From: Stomoxys calcitrans
Taxonomy: Eukaryota > Arthropoda > Insecta > Diptera > Muscidae
DNA: 64,000 bases
Reading direction: 5' to 3'
Assembly: GCF_963082655.1 (NCBI RefSeq)
Contig: NC_081554.1
Span: 52,516,750-52,580,749, forward strand
Shown here: piece by piece, positions 54,136-64,000 of the stretch
Position numbering within the stretch: the stretch's first letter is position 1
Layout of the letters: every line of letters starts with the position of its first letter
Made by a program: the position numbers and the translations under genes
Notes under the pieces: generated by a model
Database searches by the model: none
Told to the model about the DNA's origin: nothing
The model's input: the letters and a program-made list of their open reading frames with translations, nothing else

Positions 54136-55250
54136 ATAAAGAAGAAAGAAACGGAAAGGAAGAAGAGTAAGATCGCAAATACGAAATGATGCATACGCCT
54201 TAAACACCTGTTGTCTCAGGTCTTCAAAAGTTCAGCTGGCAACCCATCGGCTCCTGTTGCATTGTTGTTATTCAGCAGGTTTACTGCTATGTAGATTCTG
54301 AATAGGTGGTATAATTTGTATGTTATCATCAGGGATTGGGTTTGGTCCTAGGCATATTATCTGTATCTTTTATCAGATTACCTTCTCTCTGAACGCTCTG
54401 GCTCTGAACGTTATATTTTATTTCTTCGAGTCTCACTATGGTACACAAAAATTTCCATTAGGCTTTACTTGCAACGCTTAACAACGCCGCCGCCAGTAGC
54501 ACCAAAACCTCTTTTTATCATCATCATCATCACTGTTGATTAAATTTCTTATATGCAATTCATTAAATCATTATCGACAGCAACCAAATTGGATTTACAA
54601 CGGATGATTAAACCAAAATTGAATTGGTGGGCCATTGAAAAAAGGTTTATATCCCAAATCCAACAAAAACGCAAAAGAGCTGGGTAGGTAGAAGTGTAGG
54701 TTTGTTGGAACATGAAGGCAAATTGTTTTTCTTCTCAAACATTCAAGGCGGCGTCAATGGATGACCATGGCTAATGTCTTGCATTGTCTATTGATTGGAA
54801 ACCTTTCAAAAACATAGTGTCGCCTGTCCAACTAGCCATCCATTCATGCGTTCGTTCGTTCGTTCGTCTTAGCACCATCAAACAAATGTTTTGTGACTGC
54901 TATGGCCTTTTACTGTGCCACCATTTCTGATGGCGTTTGGTGTTGGCATAAATTTTGATTTATATCTTAAGGCAATCGTGTATTGAATTTCAAAATTTCT
55001 TCATATTTTGTTTTTGGGAAAGACAGGCTTTCTTACTCTGTTTCTATGTATAGAATGTGGCCTCTTATGAGTGTTTATTAATCTCAAATAGCAGCCACCT
55101 GACTTGAGGCAAGCCTCTATGCTTTCATTTCTACCATTTCTTTGCTCGTTGGGTACAGTGATGCCAATATGATTTGAAACAAGAAGATTTGAGGGAATGT
55201 GCTATGCGAGTCTGGATTTTGGTGTAATGGCCAAATAAATCATATTTGGA
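54136..55250. other. single-copy-like DNA, no gene seen
   Basis: ATCATCATCATCATCA tract at 54518-54533 and GTTCGTTCGTTCGT at 54851-54865. No coding motif. Confidence 0.5.
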
Positions 55251-55256
55251 GGATTA

Positions 55257-57962
55257 TGATACCCCCCACCATAGGATGGGGGGTATTCTGATTTCGTTAT
55301 TCCGTTTCTAACACCTCGAAATAGGCGTCTAAGACCCCATAACGTATATAAATTCTTGATCGTCTCGACTTTTCAAGTCGATCTAGCCATGTCCGTTCGC
55401 CTGTCAAAAGCACGCTTGCTTTCGAAGGAGTAAAGCTAGACGCTTGAAATTTTGCTCAAATACTTCCTATTAGTGTAGGTCGGTTGGGATTGTAAATGGG
55501 CCAAATTGTTCCATGTTTTGATAAATCTGGAACATAAAACAATATTGGCTCTTGACTTCTATAGCTTCTAGGGGCGCAATTCTTATCTGATTTGGCTGAA
55601 GTTTAGCATGAAGTGTTCTGGTATAACTCCCAACAATCTTGCCAAGTATAGTCTAAATCAGTTCATAACCTGATATAGCCGCCATATAAACAGATCTCCC
55701 GATTACACTTCTTGAGCTTCTAGAGGGCGCTATTCTTATACGATTTGACTGAAATTTCGCACGTAGTGTTTTGGTATCACTTCCAATAACTGTGCAATGG
55801 TATGGTTTAAATCGGTTCATAACTTGATATAGTTGTCATATAAACTGATCATGACTTCTTGAGCCTCTAGAGGGCGAATTTCCTATACGATTTAGCTGAA
55901 ATTTTGCATGACGTGTTTCGTTATGACTTCTAACAACTGTGCCAAACTATGGTTCAAATCAGTCCTTAACCTAATATAGTTGCCATATAAACCGATCTTG
56001 GGTCCTGACTTCTTTGGCTTCTAGAGGGCGCAATTCTTATCCGATTTGGATGAAATTTTGCATGAAGTGTTCTAGTATGAAAAGCGACAACCTTGCCAAG
56101 TATAGTCAAAATCAGTTCATAACCTGTTAAAGGCCGCCATATAAACCGATCTTCCGATTACACTTCTTGAGCTTCTAGAGGGCGCAATTCTTATGCGATT
56201 TGGTTGAAATTTCGCACGTGGTGTTTTGGTAACTTGACTTCTTGAGCCGCTAGAGGGCGCAATTCCTATCCGATTTGGATGAAATTTTGCATGACGTGTT
56301 TTGTTATGACTTCTTGGGTCTTGACTTCTTGAGCTTCTAGAGGGCGCAATTTTTATTCGATATGATTGAAATTGTTCCAAGTATGGTCTAAATCGGTATG
56401 TAACCTGATATAGCTCCCATATAAAGGACGCAATTATTACTCGATTTGCCTTGAATTTTGGAGGTGGTGATTTTCTAAGACTGGTGTTTTTATACCCACC
56501 ACCGAAGGATGGGGGTATATTCATTTTGTCATTCCGTTTGCAACACATCGAAATATCCATTTCCGACCCTATAAAGTATATATATTCTTGATCAGCGTAA
56601 AAATCTAAGACGATCTAGACATGTCCGTCCGTCTGTCCGTCTGTCTGTTGAAATCACGCTACAGTCTTTAAAAATGGAGATATTGAGCTAAAATTTTGCA
56701 CAGGTTTTCTTTTGTCCATAAGCAGGTTAAGTTCGAAGATGGGCAATATCGGACTATATCTTCATATAGCCCCCATATAGACCGATCCACCGATTTATGG
56801 TCTTAGGCCCATAAAAGCCACATTTATTATCCGATTTTGTTGAAATTTGTGACAGTGAGTTGTGTTAGGCCCCTCGACATTCTTTGTTCCAGATTGGTTC
56901 AGATTTGGATATAGCTGCCATATAGACCGATCCTCCGATTTAGGGTCTTATGCCCATAAAAGCCACATTTATTATCTGATTTTGCTGAAATTCGGGACAT
57001 TGAGTTCTGTTAGGCTATTTTATATCCCTCATCAATTTGGTGCAGATCGGACCAATTTTGGATAAAGCTGCCATATAGACCGATCTCTCGATTTCAGGTT
57101 TTGGGCCCATAAAATGCTCATTTATTGTCCGATGTCGCCGAAATTTGGAACAGTGAGTTATGTTAAGCCCCTCGACATAATCCTGCAATATGGCACATAT
57201 CGGTTAAGATTTTGATATATAGACCGATCTCTCTATTTAAGGTTTTGGGCCCATAAAAGGTGCATTTATTGTCCGATATCGCCGAAATTCAGGACAGTGA
57301 GTTAGTTTAAGCCCTTCGACTTCCTTCTGAAATATGGCCCAGATCAGTCCAGATTTGAATATAGCTCCCATATAGACCGGTCTCTCAATATAAGGTCTTG
57401 GGTCCATAAAAGGCGCAATTATTGTCCGATTTCGCCGAAATTTGGGACAGTGAATTGAGTCAGGCCCTTCGACATTTTTCTGAAACTTGGGCCAAATCGG
57501 TTCAGATTTGGATATAGCTGTCATATAGACCGATATCTCGATTTAAAGTTTGGGCCCCATAAAAGGCGCATTTATAATCCGATTTCACTGAAATTTGACA
57601 CAAAGACTTATGTTAGGCTTTTCGAAATCCGTGTCGTATGTAGCTCAGATCGGTTTATTTTTAGATAAAGCTACTTAAAAGACCAATATTTTGTTATACA
57701 CAATTGAACAATGACTCGTACTTATAAGTATTTAGTTCAAATCGGAACATATTTTGATATAACTGCTATGGGACAAAAGGTATACAATTTTCACCGGATT
57801 TTGATGAAACTTGGTTTACGTATATTCCCGAGGTGGTGGGTATCCAACCCGGCCGAACTTAACGCCTTTTTACTTGTTCTATTTTAAAAAGTCACATTCA
57901 CAGAACTTGGCAAATGCGATCCATAGTGGAGGGTATATAACATTAGACCACATCTACTTGTT
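55257..57962 (-). mobile_element. family-B element, minus orientation, with a family-C element inside
   Basis: End 2 at 55257 (ATACCCCCCACCATAGGATG, GACCCCATAACGTATATAAA, CTAGCCATGTCCGTTCGCCT), then about seven B units to 56485, then a complete C element, then B end 1 in complement (TGGCAAATGCGATCCATAGT, GGAGGGTATATAAC) to TACTTGTTA at 57962. The B sequence is continuous when C is removed. Confidence 0.85.
56487..57879 (-). mobile_element. family-C element, near-complete reference copy
   Basis: End 2 TTATACCCACCACCGAAGGA, TGTCATTCCGTTTGCAACAC, CGACCCTATAAAGTATATAT, ATTCTTGATCAGCGTAAAAA, GTCCGTCCGTCTGTCCGTCT. About seven ~165-180 bp units with CCATATAGACCGATC, GGGCCCATAAAAGGCGCATT, TTGTCCGATTTCGCCGAAAT, GGACAGTGAGTT. 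End 1 CCGAGGTGGTGGGTATCCAA, CCCGGCCGAACTTAACGCCT, TTTTACTTGTTC. TATACCCACCACC and GGTGGTGGGTATC are the inverted subterminal pair. No protein encoded. Confidence 0.88.
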
Positions 57963-57964
57963 AT

Positions 57965-59225
57965 TAAAGAGAGGAGGATTATGATTAAAGAGTGAAGGAT
58001 TTTAGTGTAAGGTAGTAGAATTTAAATCCAAGACAGCAATATCAAAAAATCAAACCTCATTTACAATAATTTTTTGTGCTTCGTTTCTCTTGCTATGCTT
58101 CTTGTTCATATTATGAAAGTTTAGGCCTTGCTGCATTTTTCAAAAAAAAATGTTCTTAGCCAAAATATTCTGCTTTTGGCCACACTGTTCTTTTCTGTTT
58201 TCTTATTTTTTCCAATTCTTTCCTTTTTTTTTTTCTTTATTTTCAAACATTTTTGCTGACCTTTTTCTAAGCCCTTTACTGGCCCAATATCAACATAGTC
58301 ATTGATTTTAAATGACTTTCGTTGACCATATTTGCTTTAAATTTCTGGTTTATATTGTTGTCTAGAATTACCTTATGCGTCTTCTGTTTTTTTTTTATTT
58401 TATTGTTTATTTTCTGGCTTTTACCAACGATGGGCATTTCCTGGTTTTGCGTTATGTTGTCTGTCGGAAAGCTGACTTGCATATGTTTTAGTTTTGATTT
58501 TACTCACTTCGTATGTTCCATAAACGTGATTCTTTTCTGGTTTTTTTGTTTTACGTATGTGGTAACTGTAATAATTTGTTGTATATGTAATTCCCGAGTA
58601 TTGTGTCATATGACCCTTATTTAGTCCAGAACGGTTCTTTGTGAAATTCGATATTGAGAAGGGGTCAGTTTTAAATTTATGTTCCGCAAATTGAATTAAG
58701 TTTGCCATTAACATTCCAGAAGCAACAAGTCAGTGATTGGAAAAGGGATACTTTTTTCAATAACAATGTGGAACAAAATTCAAATTTTCATCGATAATTT
58801 CTGGAAAAATTAAATCATCTGTTTCAAAATCGTGTCATAATGCTACAATGTTGGGCTAATTTTTCCAAAAATTTGGATACCAGAGTCTTATTCTACTTTC
58901 TATAAACTTTCTTTGGTGGTGGAGGTGGCAGACCCTTATATAAATATCAGATTCGTACTCTACATCCATAGACTATTCATTTTAGTCTCATATAGTCTTT
59001 ATTGGTGTTCGTTTACGGGGCTACTAGAGCTGGGACGGCCTCCATATACTTTTGAAAAGTTTTCATGCTACTTGTTAGACGTGCGATAGATCTGAGGAGT
59101 GAGCAACGAATCGAATCATTAGCTTAATCCTGCACAGCCGTAAAATCCGTATTAAGATACCGAACTCATTCCGCAAGACACTTATGGTACGGCGAGGAGT
59201 GCCGAAATGCCGTTGAAGCTACAAA
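57965..59225. other. AT-rich DNA, no gene seen
   Basis: Frames at 58276-58714 overlap on both strands in homopolymer-rich sequence; the plus-strand frame is hydrophobic because of T-rich codons. No domain recognised. Confidence 0.45.
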
Positions 59226-59439
59226 TCCCTACAGGTTGGAATTTTGAACTCCGATTTGTGGTGTGTTCATCCCTTTAATGGAAAGCTTAGCTGAAAACAA
59301 CCGGTGGCGTTCGATCATAGGTTGCGGATAGTGGATTGCTATGTAAGTATACGGAGTACCCGCGAACCATCTGCAGTTTCGAGTGGAGAGTCTCATTAAG
59401 AGACTTGGCGGCAACTGCTCTTGGGATAAGATTAGGTTA

Positions 59440-59605
59440 GGGGTGGCAGTGGATTTTCTAAGCAGATTCATTGAGGCAATTTCAGCCCATTTTGGTGGCA
59501 CAGCATCAAAAGACCAGGCCCTGAGTGGGAATCGAACCCACGACCCCCGCACAGGTGATCCGAGCACGACTTAACTCGGCAACCGGGACGACCTGGCACC
59601 GACTC
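59440..59605 (-). mobile_element. SINE-2, minus strand
   Basis: On the minus strand the tRNA-like head reads GTTGCCGAGTTAAGTCGTGC (A box) and GGGTTCGATTCCCACTCAGG (B box, exact GGTTCGATTCC), resembling a tRNA with a long variable arm. The tail CAATGAATCTGCTTAGAAAA, CACTGCCACCCCTAACCTAA corresponds to the copy at 7640-7700 and to the LINE-A tail. It is the cleaner head of the two SINE-2 copies. A complete tRNA fold is not present, so I do not call a tRNA gene. Confidence 0.83.
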
Positions 59606-59639
59606 TTACTAAAATGTTGAGTATGTGCCAGTGCTGTTC

Positions 59640-60232
59640 AAATGAAGTCCGAAAATTCTACCAAAGAATTACACATTAAACTGATGGTTTTGACACAGGC
59701 ACACCCTCGCCCAGACGAAATAAGAACTCGAGATGCTAATATCCGATGCGAATGCGATGCAAATTTGCCCATGAACATTCCATTGAGGAACAGGGGACAA
59801 TCTTGCCACATATCAATGAGTTAAAGCTCCATGATAAGGGGCCTCTTTTTTATAGCTGAGTCCGTACGGCGTGCCGCAGAGCGACACCTCTTTGGAGAGA
59901 AGTTTTTACATGACATAGTACCTCACAAATGTTGCCATCATTACGAGGGAAAAACGATGGTATCGCCAGGATTCGAACCCAGGCTGTCGGTGTCATAGGC
60001 GGAAATGCTAATCTCTGCGCTGCTTAAACATTCCCTGAATACGGTATGAAATATATACTGCCTTGTTAGAAGGAGGTCAGCATAGCAGTAACCAGGCTGA
60101 AGAAGAACAAGGCATCAGAAACCGATGGCTTACCAACTAAACAACTTTTGATCAAAGTTAACATGTTGATAAGGTGTATACATCAGACCGTCTGAACGAC
60201 GGCCTAGACTGTTTTCCGCTTAGTACAGAAAT
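59640..60232 (+). mobile_element. LINE-B fragments flanking a SINE-1
   Basis: 59641-59720 (AATGAAGTCCGAAAATTCTA, CCAAAGAATTACACATTAAA) matches 15642-15700, and 60065-60210 (ACCAGGCTGAAGAAGAACAA, GGCATCAGAAACCGATGGCT) matches 15855-15990. The two parts keep LINE-B order with the SINE between. The sequence stops at the TA that bounds the DD41D copy at 60233. Confidence 0.8.
59757..60032 (-). mobile_element. SINE-1, minus strand, in LINE-B
   Basis: 3' end ATGCAAATTTGCCCATGAAC next to a GCGATGC/GCGAATGC simple repeat, body TTTTTATAGCTGAGTCCGTA, B box complement AGGATTCGAACCCAGG, head complement GCTAATCTCTGCGCTGC. Confidence 0.88.
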
Positions 60233-60234
60233 TA

Positions 60235-61143
60235 AAGGGTGATTTTTAAGCTATTATCTTTTTGGCAAACGCTGGTTTAAACAGCTCACGCACGTTTCGT
60301 GTTTTGTTTCACTGTCAAACATCTTCAGTTTGGTCTATAATTTAACCATGAACCATCTTACAAACGAACAATGCTTGCAAATTATTGAATTTTATTATCA
60401 AAATGCGTGCTCTGTTAACAAAGTTCATCGCACTCTTCATTGTGTTCAGCGATGAAGCTCATTTTTGGCTCAATGGTTACGTAAATAAGCAGAATTGTCG
60501 ATTTTGGAGTGACGATCAGCCAGAACCATTGGAAAAGCTACCAATGCATCCAGAAAAAGACATAATTTGGTGCAGTTTATGGGCTGGTGGCATCATTGGA
60601 CCGTACTTCTTCAATGATGATGCGCATCGTAACATAACTGTGAATGGTGAGCGCTACCGTGAGATGATATCCAACTTTTGTTTGCCCAAAATACAAGAGC
60701 CTGACGGTGACAGTCAAAAAGATGGTGTCACATGCCACACAGCACGCGTTACAATGAACAATGAATTGAGAGTCGAGTTCCTCGAACATTTTATTTCACG
60801 TTCGGGACCGGTCAATTGGTCGCATAGATCGTGCAATTTAACGCCTTTAGACTATTTTTTGTGGGGCTGTGTTGAAGCTCATGTCTATACGGACAAGCCC
60901 GCTTCAATAAACGCAGTGGAAGTCAACATTGAAGCATTTATTCGTGGGATACCGGGCGAAATGTTGGAAAGAGTTTGCCAAAATTGGATTAAGCCATTGA
61001 GACGCTGTCACGCATTCAATATATCACCACTTATAAACAAACCACAAGAATTATCATTTCATGTAACAACTCGACTTCTGCTGTAAACAAAGAAACTTTG
61101 GCTTAAAAGAAGTTTGGAATTTTTGCATAAAAGCGTCATCCTT
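60235..61143 (+). mobile_element. DD41D Tc1/mariner-type transposon, copy 3 (909 bp)
   Basis: Bounded by TA at 60233-60234 and 61144-61145. The left end AAAGGGTGATTTTTAAGCTA is well kept; the right end GCGTCATCCTTTA is diverged. The leader TCAAACATCTTCAGTTTGGT is identical to copy 2 (26702-26721). Confidence 0.83.
60348..61086 (+). pseudogene. DD41D transposase, deleted and frameshifted
   Basis: The ATG at 60348 opens MNHLTNEQCLQIIEFYYQN; the frame stops after VHRTLHCVQR because the internal deletion shifts frame. The core lies in the frame open from 60385: VFSDEAHFWLNGYVNKQNCR (first Asp), then QPEPLEKLPMHPEKDIIWC, GGIIGPYFFNDDAHRNITVN, SQKDGVTCHTARVTMN (second Asp) and CNLTPLDYFLWGC (third Asp). 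I count 42 residues between the second and third Asp, one more than in copy 2, from a changed MNNELRVEFLEHF stretch. After RVCQNWIKPL the C-terminus diverges from the GQHLHE end of copy 2. Confidence 0.88.
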
Positions 61144-62912
61144 TACCACAGACGTAGTTCATAATAGTTTTACCATAACTGAAGTGACTTCAATCACTTG
61201 AACAGTTCCTGCACTTGTTTGTTTGTTTGCCGGTTTGTTTGTTTGTTCCGTATAGACTCAAAACCGTCTGAACAGATTGCCTTGAAATTTTCACAGATTG
61301 TGTAGGTTGATCTGGAAGGAAACGTAGGCTATATAATTTTTTGATTTCGGAAGGGGGGTGGACCTTCCCCCTTACCCCAAAAGTACTACCCAAAAATAAA
61401 AGTGTACCGATCAGGACTATATGGCGCTCAAATGAAAGGTATTCAGGAGAAAAGTACGAATTTCATTTTAAAACTTGGGTCCAAGGAACTGGGGGCCGCC
61501 CCAACCCTAATTCACCCTAAAATAGGTTTAGTGGACGAGCATGACAATATGGGACTCAAATGAAAGGTGTTCGGGAGTAAATTACAAATATGGTCAGGAA
61601 TGGAGAGTAGGCTTTATAATTTGTTAATATCGGAAGGGGACGGACCTTCCCCCGTTACCCTAAATCCGATATGGACAATATGGATACCGATAAGGACAAT
61701 ATGGATATCAAATGAAAGGTATTGACGAGTAGAATACGAATATGGAATTAAAAATTGGGTCCAAGTACCCAGAAAGTCGCCCCAATCCCAAAACTTCTAA
61801 TACCAGGCAAATTGAATGTCCATATCAAGATGGTGCTCAAATGAAAGGTATTCGGGAGAAGATTACGCATCTGGCATACAATATCAGATTGAAGTATAGG
61901 GGGTCACCCCACCCCCCAAAAACGCCCCAAATGTGCATGAGACTCGGTTTGTTTGTTTGTTCCGTAGAATCAAAAACGGCTGAACCGATTTTCTTAAAAT
62001 TTTCACAGATTAAGTAGGTTCTTGTGGAAGGAAACATAGTTTATAGAATTTTTCGATATCGGATGGTGGCGTACCCTTCCCCATACCCCAAAAAGGCCAC
62101 CCAATACCAAAAGTGGACTGATAGGCACAATATGGGTATCAAATGAAAGGTATTGGAGACTAGAAAACGAATATCATATTAAATTTTGGGACCAACTACC
62201 CAACAGACCAGCCCAACCCCAAAACTCCTCTAAGCAGATATATTCGACGTTTCTATCAATATGGGACTCGAATGAAAAGTATTCGGTAGAAGATATAGTA
62301 CAAATATGGCATAACAAATTAGGTCCAAGTAATGGGAGATTGCCCCACCCGCAAATACCCCCAAATGGGCATATCAGTTGACTATGGCTATATGGGATTC
62401 AAATAAAAGATATTTGGGAGTTGATTACGAATATGACATTAAAATTTGCATTCAAGTCGAGGTGGCGCTTTTGCTTCTAAAAATACTCCAATGAAAGGAA
62501 TTTGAGAGGAAAAAACGAATTTGATATCCAATTTTGGAGACAAGTGTTTGGGGGTACGGCTTAAATCACCCCCTTAAGTGAAATTCATTTCCGACTGTAG
62601 CAATATGGAACTGAAATTAAGAGGTATTTTAGAGTAAAGAACGAATTTGATATCTATTTTCAGGGCAAAGTGCCGGTAGCCGCCCCAGCCCCAAAACACC
62701 CTCCAAACGGTTCATAGTTACTGACCATGACAATATAGGGCTCAAATTAAAGGGGTTTCTCACAGTTACCGAAAACAAAACATGGTTTCTATTGTTGGGG
62801 TCGAGTGCCGCGGGGGCCGCCCAAAACCCGACAAATGGATATAGAGACCAATCGCGACAGTATAGAGCCATGTGTTTGGGGAGCCGCCCCAGCCCAAAAT
62901 ACATCCCTAGTA

Positions 62913-63122
62913 TTGGGTTGCCCAAAAAGTAATTGCGGATTTTTTAAAAGAAAGTAAATGCATTTTTAATATACTTTTTTTACACTTTCTTTCTAAAGCA
63001 AGCTAAAAGTAACAGCTGATAACTGACAGAAGAAAGAATGCAATTACAGAGTCACAAGCTGTGAAAAAATTTGTCAACGCCGACTATATGAAAAATCCGC
63101 AATTACTTTTTGGGCAACCCAA
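62913..63122. mobile_element. mariner-derived MITE 3 (210 bp)
   Basis: TTGGGTTGCCCAAAAAGTAA and its complement at the ends; interior as MITE 2 but missing ~26 bases after CATTTTTAATA (the AACTTAGAATGAACTTTAAT part). TA precedes it (62911-62912), but GC follows instead of TA. Confidence 0.93.
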
Positions 63123-63444
63123 GCCGAGCCGCCCCACCCCAAAATACATCCCTGTTATATAAAAACTATTTGGGGTGGAAATTGATTGATTTTCGGGAAT
63201 TTGATATTCATTTTTGGGACAAAGACCCTTGGTCCACCCCACCCTCAAGCACAACTTATTTATCGATCATGCCATTATGGAGCTCATATTAAATGTTTTT
63301 GAAAGTAGAGCACGAATCTTTTATTTACTCTAATGGCCAAGTGACCACCCCCAATATGCCCCCTAAACCGGAAATATTTACCAATGCGGTAATATAGGAT
63401 TCAAAAGAAAGGCATTTGGAAGTAAAATAAAAAAAAAAAACATC

Positions 63445-63680
63445 AGTGAATGTTTTCCGATTCAAGTTTAAACTCAATGATAAGGGACCTTAACGCCGAG
63501 TCCGAACGGCGTCCCGCAGAGCGGCACCTCTTTGGGGAGAATTTATTACATGACCATGCATGGCATGGTACCTCGCAAATGTTGCCAGCATTAAGAGGGG
63601 ATAACCACCGCTTTAAATTTTGTCCAAAGTTCCGCCAGTATTCGAATGCAGGCGTTCAGCGTCATAGGCGGACATAGGCT
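63445..63680 (-). mobile_element. SINE-1, minus strand, head-truncated
   Basis: GATTCAAGTTTAAACTCAAT, ACGCCGAGTCCGAACGGCGT, AGAGGGGATAACCACCGCTT, B-box complement GTATTCGAATGC and GCGTTCAGCGTCATAGGCGG. The A-box part is lost. The TATAAAAAGG stretch of other copies is deleted. Confidence 0.85.
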
Positions 63681-64000
63681 TCATTAGCACGAATTCTATA
63701 TCCAGATTCAGGCCAAAGTGTCCCCGCCCTAAAAAGATATTAGAGAGTTAAAGAAGGCGCAGCGGAGCGGACCGGGTTCAACTAGTTTTCTATACAAATA
63801 GTGCTTCCCCAATAAAACACATTTTTTTGTCCCAAAGATATTTCAAACGTTTTATTTCTTTGCATGCACTTTTGTGGAGTTGAATACACCTAAAAACAAG
63901 TAGCTTATGATTAATTTTCTTAAATCTCAACAGATTTCCTAATAAACAAAAACTATCTTCTCCCCTGATATTACATCGTAGACATTTGATGTCATACTAC

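Larger units (their letters stand above)
61195..63790. mobile_element. Helitron-like element with ~190 bp units, holding a MITE and a SINE
   Basis: Two starts of the TTTGTTTGTTTGTTCCGTA / GAACCGATTTTCTTAAAATT / TTTCACAGATTAAGTAGGTT type occur at about 61230 and 61950, each followed by units with CTTCCCCCTTACCCCAAAA, CAATATGGGACTCAAATGAA, AGGTATTCGGGAG and GCCGCCCCAACCC. About twelve units. The right end, GGCGCAGCGGAGCGGACCGG followed by GTTCAACTAG and T (63757-63787), fits a Helitron 3' terminus. No Rep/helicase is present. Class assignment is inferred. Confidence 0.6.

Noticed and set aside
58322..58624. Hydrophobic 100-codon protein with membrane-like segments
   Set aside because: T-rich homopolymer sequence makes Phe/Leu/Ile codons by composition; the opposite strand is equally open and no start context or homology supports it.
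59500..59605. Functional tRNA gene
   Set aside because: A and B boxes are present, but a full cloverleaf with paired acceptor arms is not, and the sequence continues into a SINE body and LINE-like tail.
63110..63292. Small gene starting inside MITE 3
   Set aside because: The start lies in the MITE inverted repeat and the frame runs into the host repeat; no domain.

Overview
The window looks like repeat-dense nuclear DNA from an insect, most likely a muscoid (calyptrate) fly. This rests on an irritans-type mariner and its deletion derivatives, DD41D Tc1/mariner-type transposases, RNase H-bearing LINEs, tRNA-derived SINEs and several families of 150-190 bp internally tandem interspersed repeats, in AT-rich single-copy DNA. 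The species call is inference. I found no convincing host protein-coding exon, no functional tRNA or rRNA gene, no CRISPR array and no prokaryotic operon. Almost every long reading frame is a decayed transposon ORF or a frame crossing a tandem repeat.

Layout. 1-2.85 kb: a ~32 bp minisatellite split by a 5'-truncated mariner. 4.0-4.6 kb: a DD41D transposon rebuilt as a foldback element. 5.8-8.5 kb: Helitron-like and family-B repeats, a SINE nested in a SINE, and a short element with inverted ends. 9.57-11.8 kb: LINE-A on the minus strand (gag-like ORF1, internal deletion, RNase H, tail). 13.85-17.4 kb: LINE-B on the plus strand (endonuclease and reverse transcriptase remnants) holding a family-E element and a SINE. 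18.0-19.1 kb: a 29 bp minisatellite with a 390 bp duplication. 20.1-29.2 kb: families C, D and B, two mariner MITEs and a second DD41D copy. 30.5-33.9 kb: family C, an 80 bp tandem array built from a LINE reverse-transcriptase segment, then that LINE's RNase H and 3' tail. 35.5-41.4 kb: a LINE-B C-terminus and a LINE-A copy split by SINEs, a LINE fragment and a family-C element. 42.9-44.4 kb: a second array (~175 bp units) from the same reverse-transcriptase segment. 44.7-48.6 kb: family B with a 65 bp-arm hairpin, and other repeats. 49.8-50.3 kb: a long-inverted-repeat element of unknown family. 50.4-54.1 kb: an inverted SINE pair, tandem repeats and LINE ends. 55.3-58.0 kb: family C nested in family B. 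59.2-61.1 kb: SINE-2, LINE-B, SINE-1 and a third DD41D copy. 61.2-63.8 kb: a Helitron-like tandem element with a MITE and a SINE.

How parts relate. SINE-2 carries a 3' tail like that of LINE-A, which would fit mobilisation by LINE-A proteins. The MITEs are made of the two ends of the same mariner family seen at 1.8-2.6 kb. Families B, C and E share end modules but differ in their internal unit. The nested, mixed-orientation arrangement suggests pericentromeric, intronic or small-RNA-cluster-like DNA, which the sequence alone cannot settle. The most unusual features are two separate tandem arrays from one LINE reverse-transcriptase segment, the DD41D foldback, the recurrent loss of the DNA-binding region in all three DD41D copies, and two long inverted repeats.
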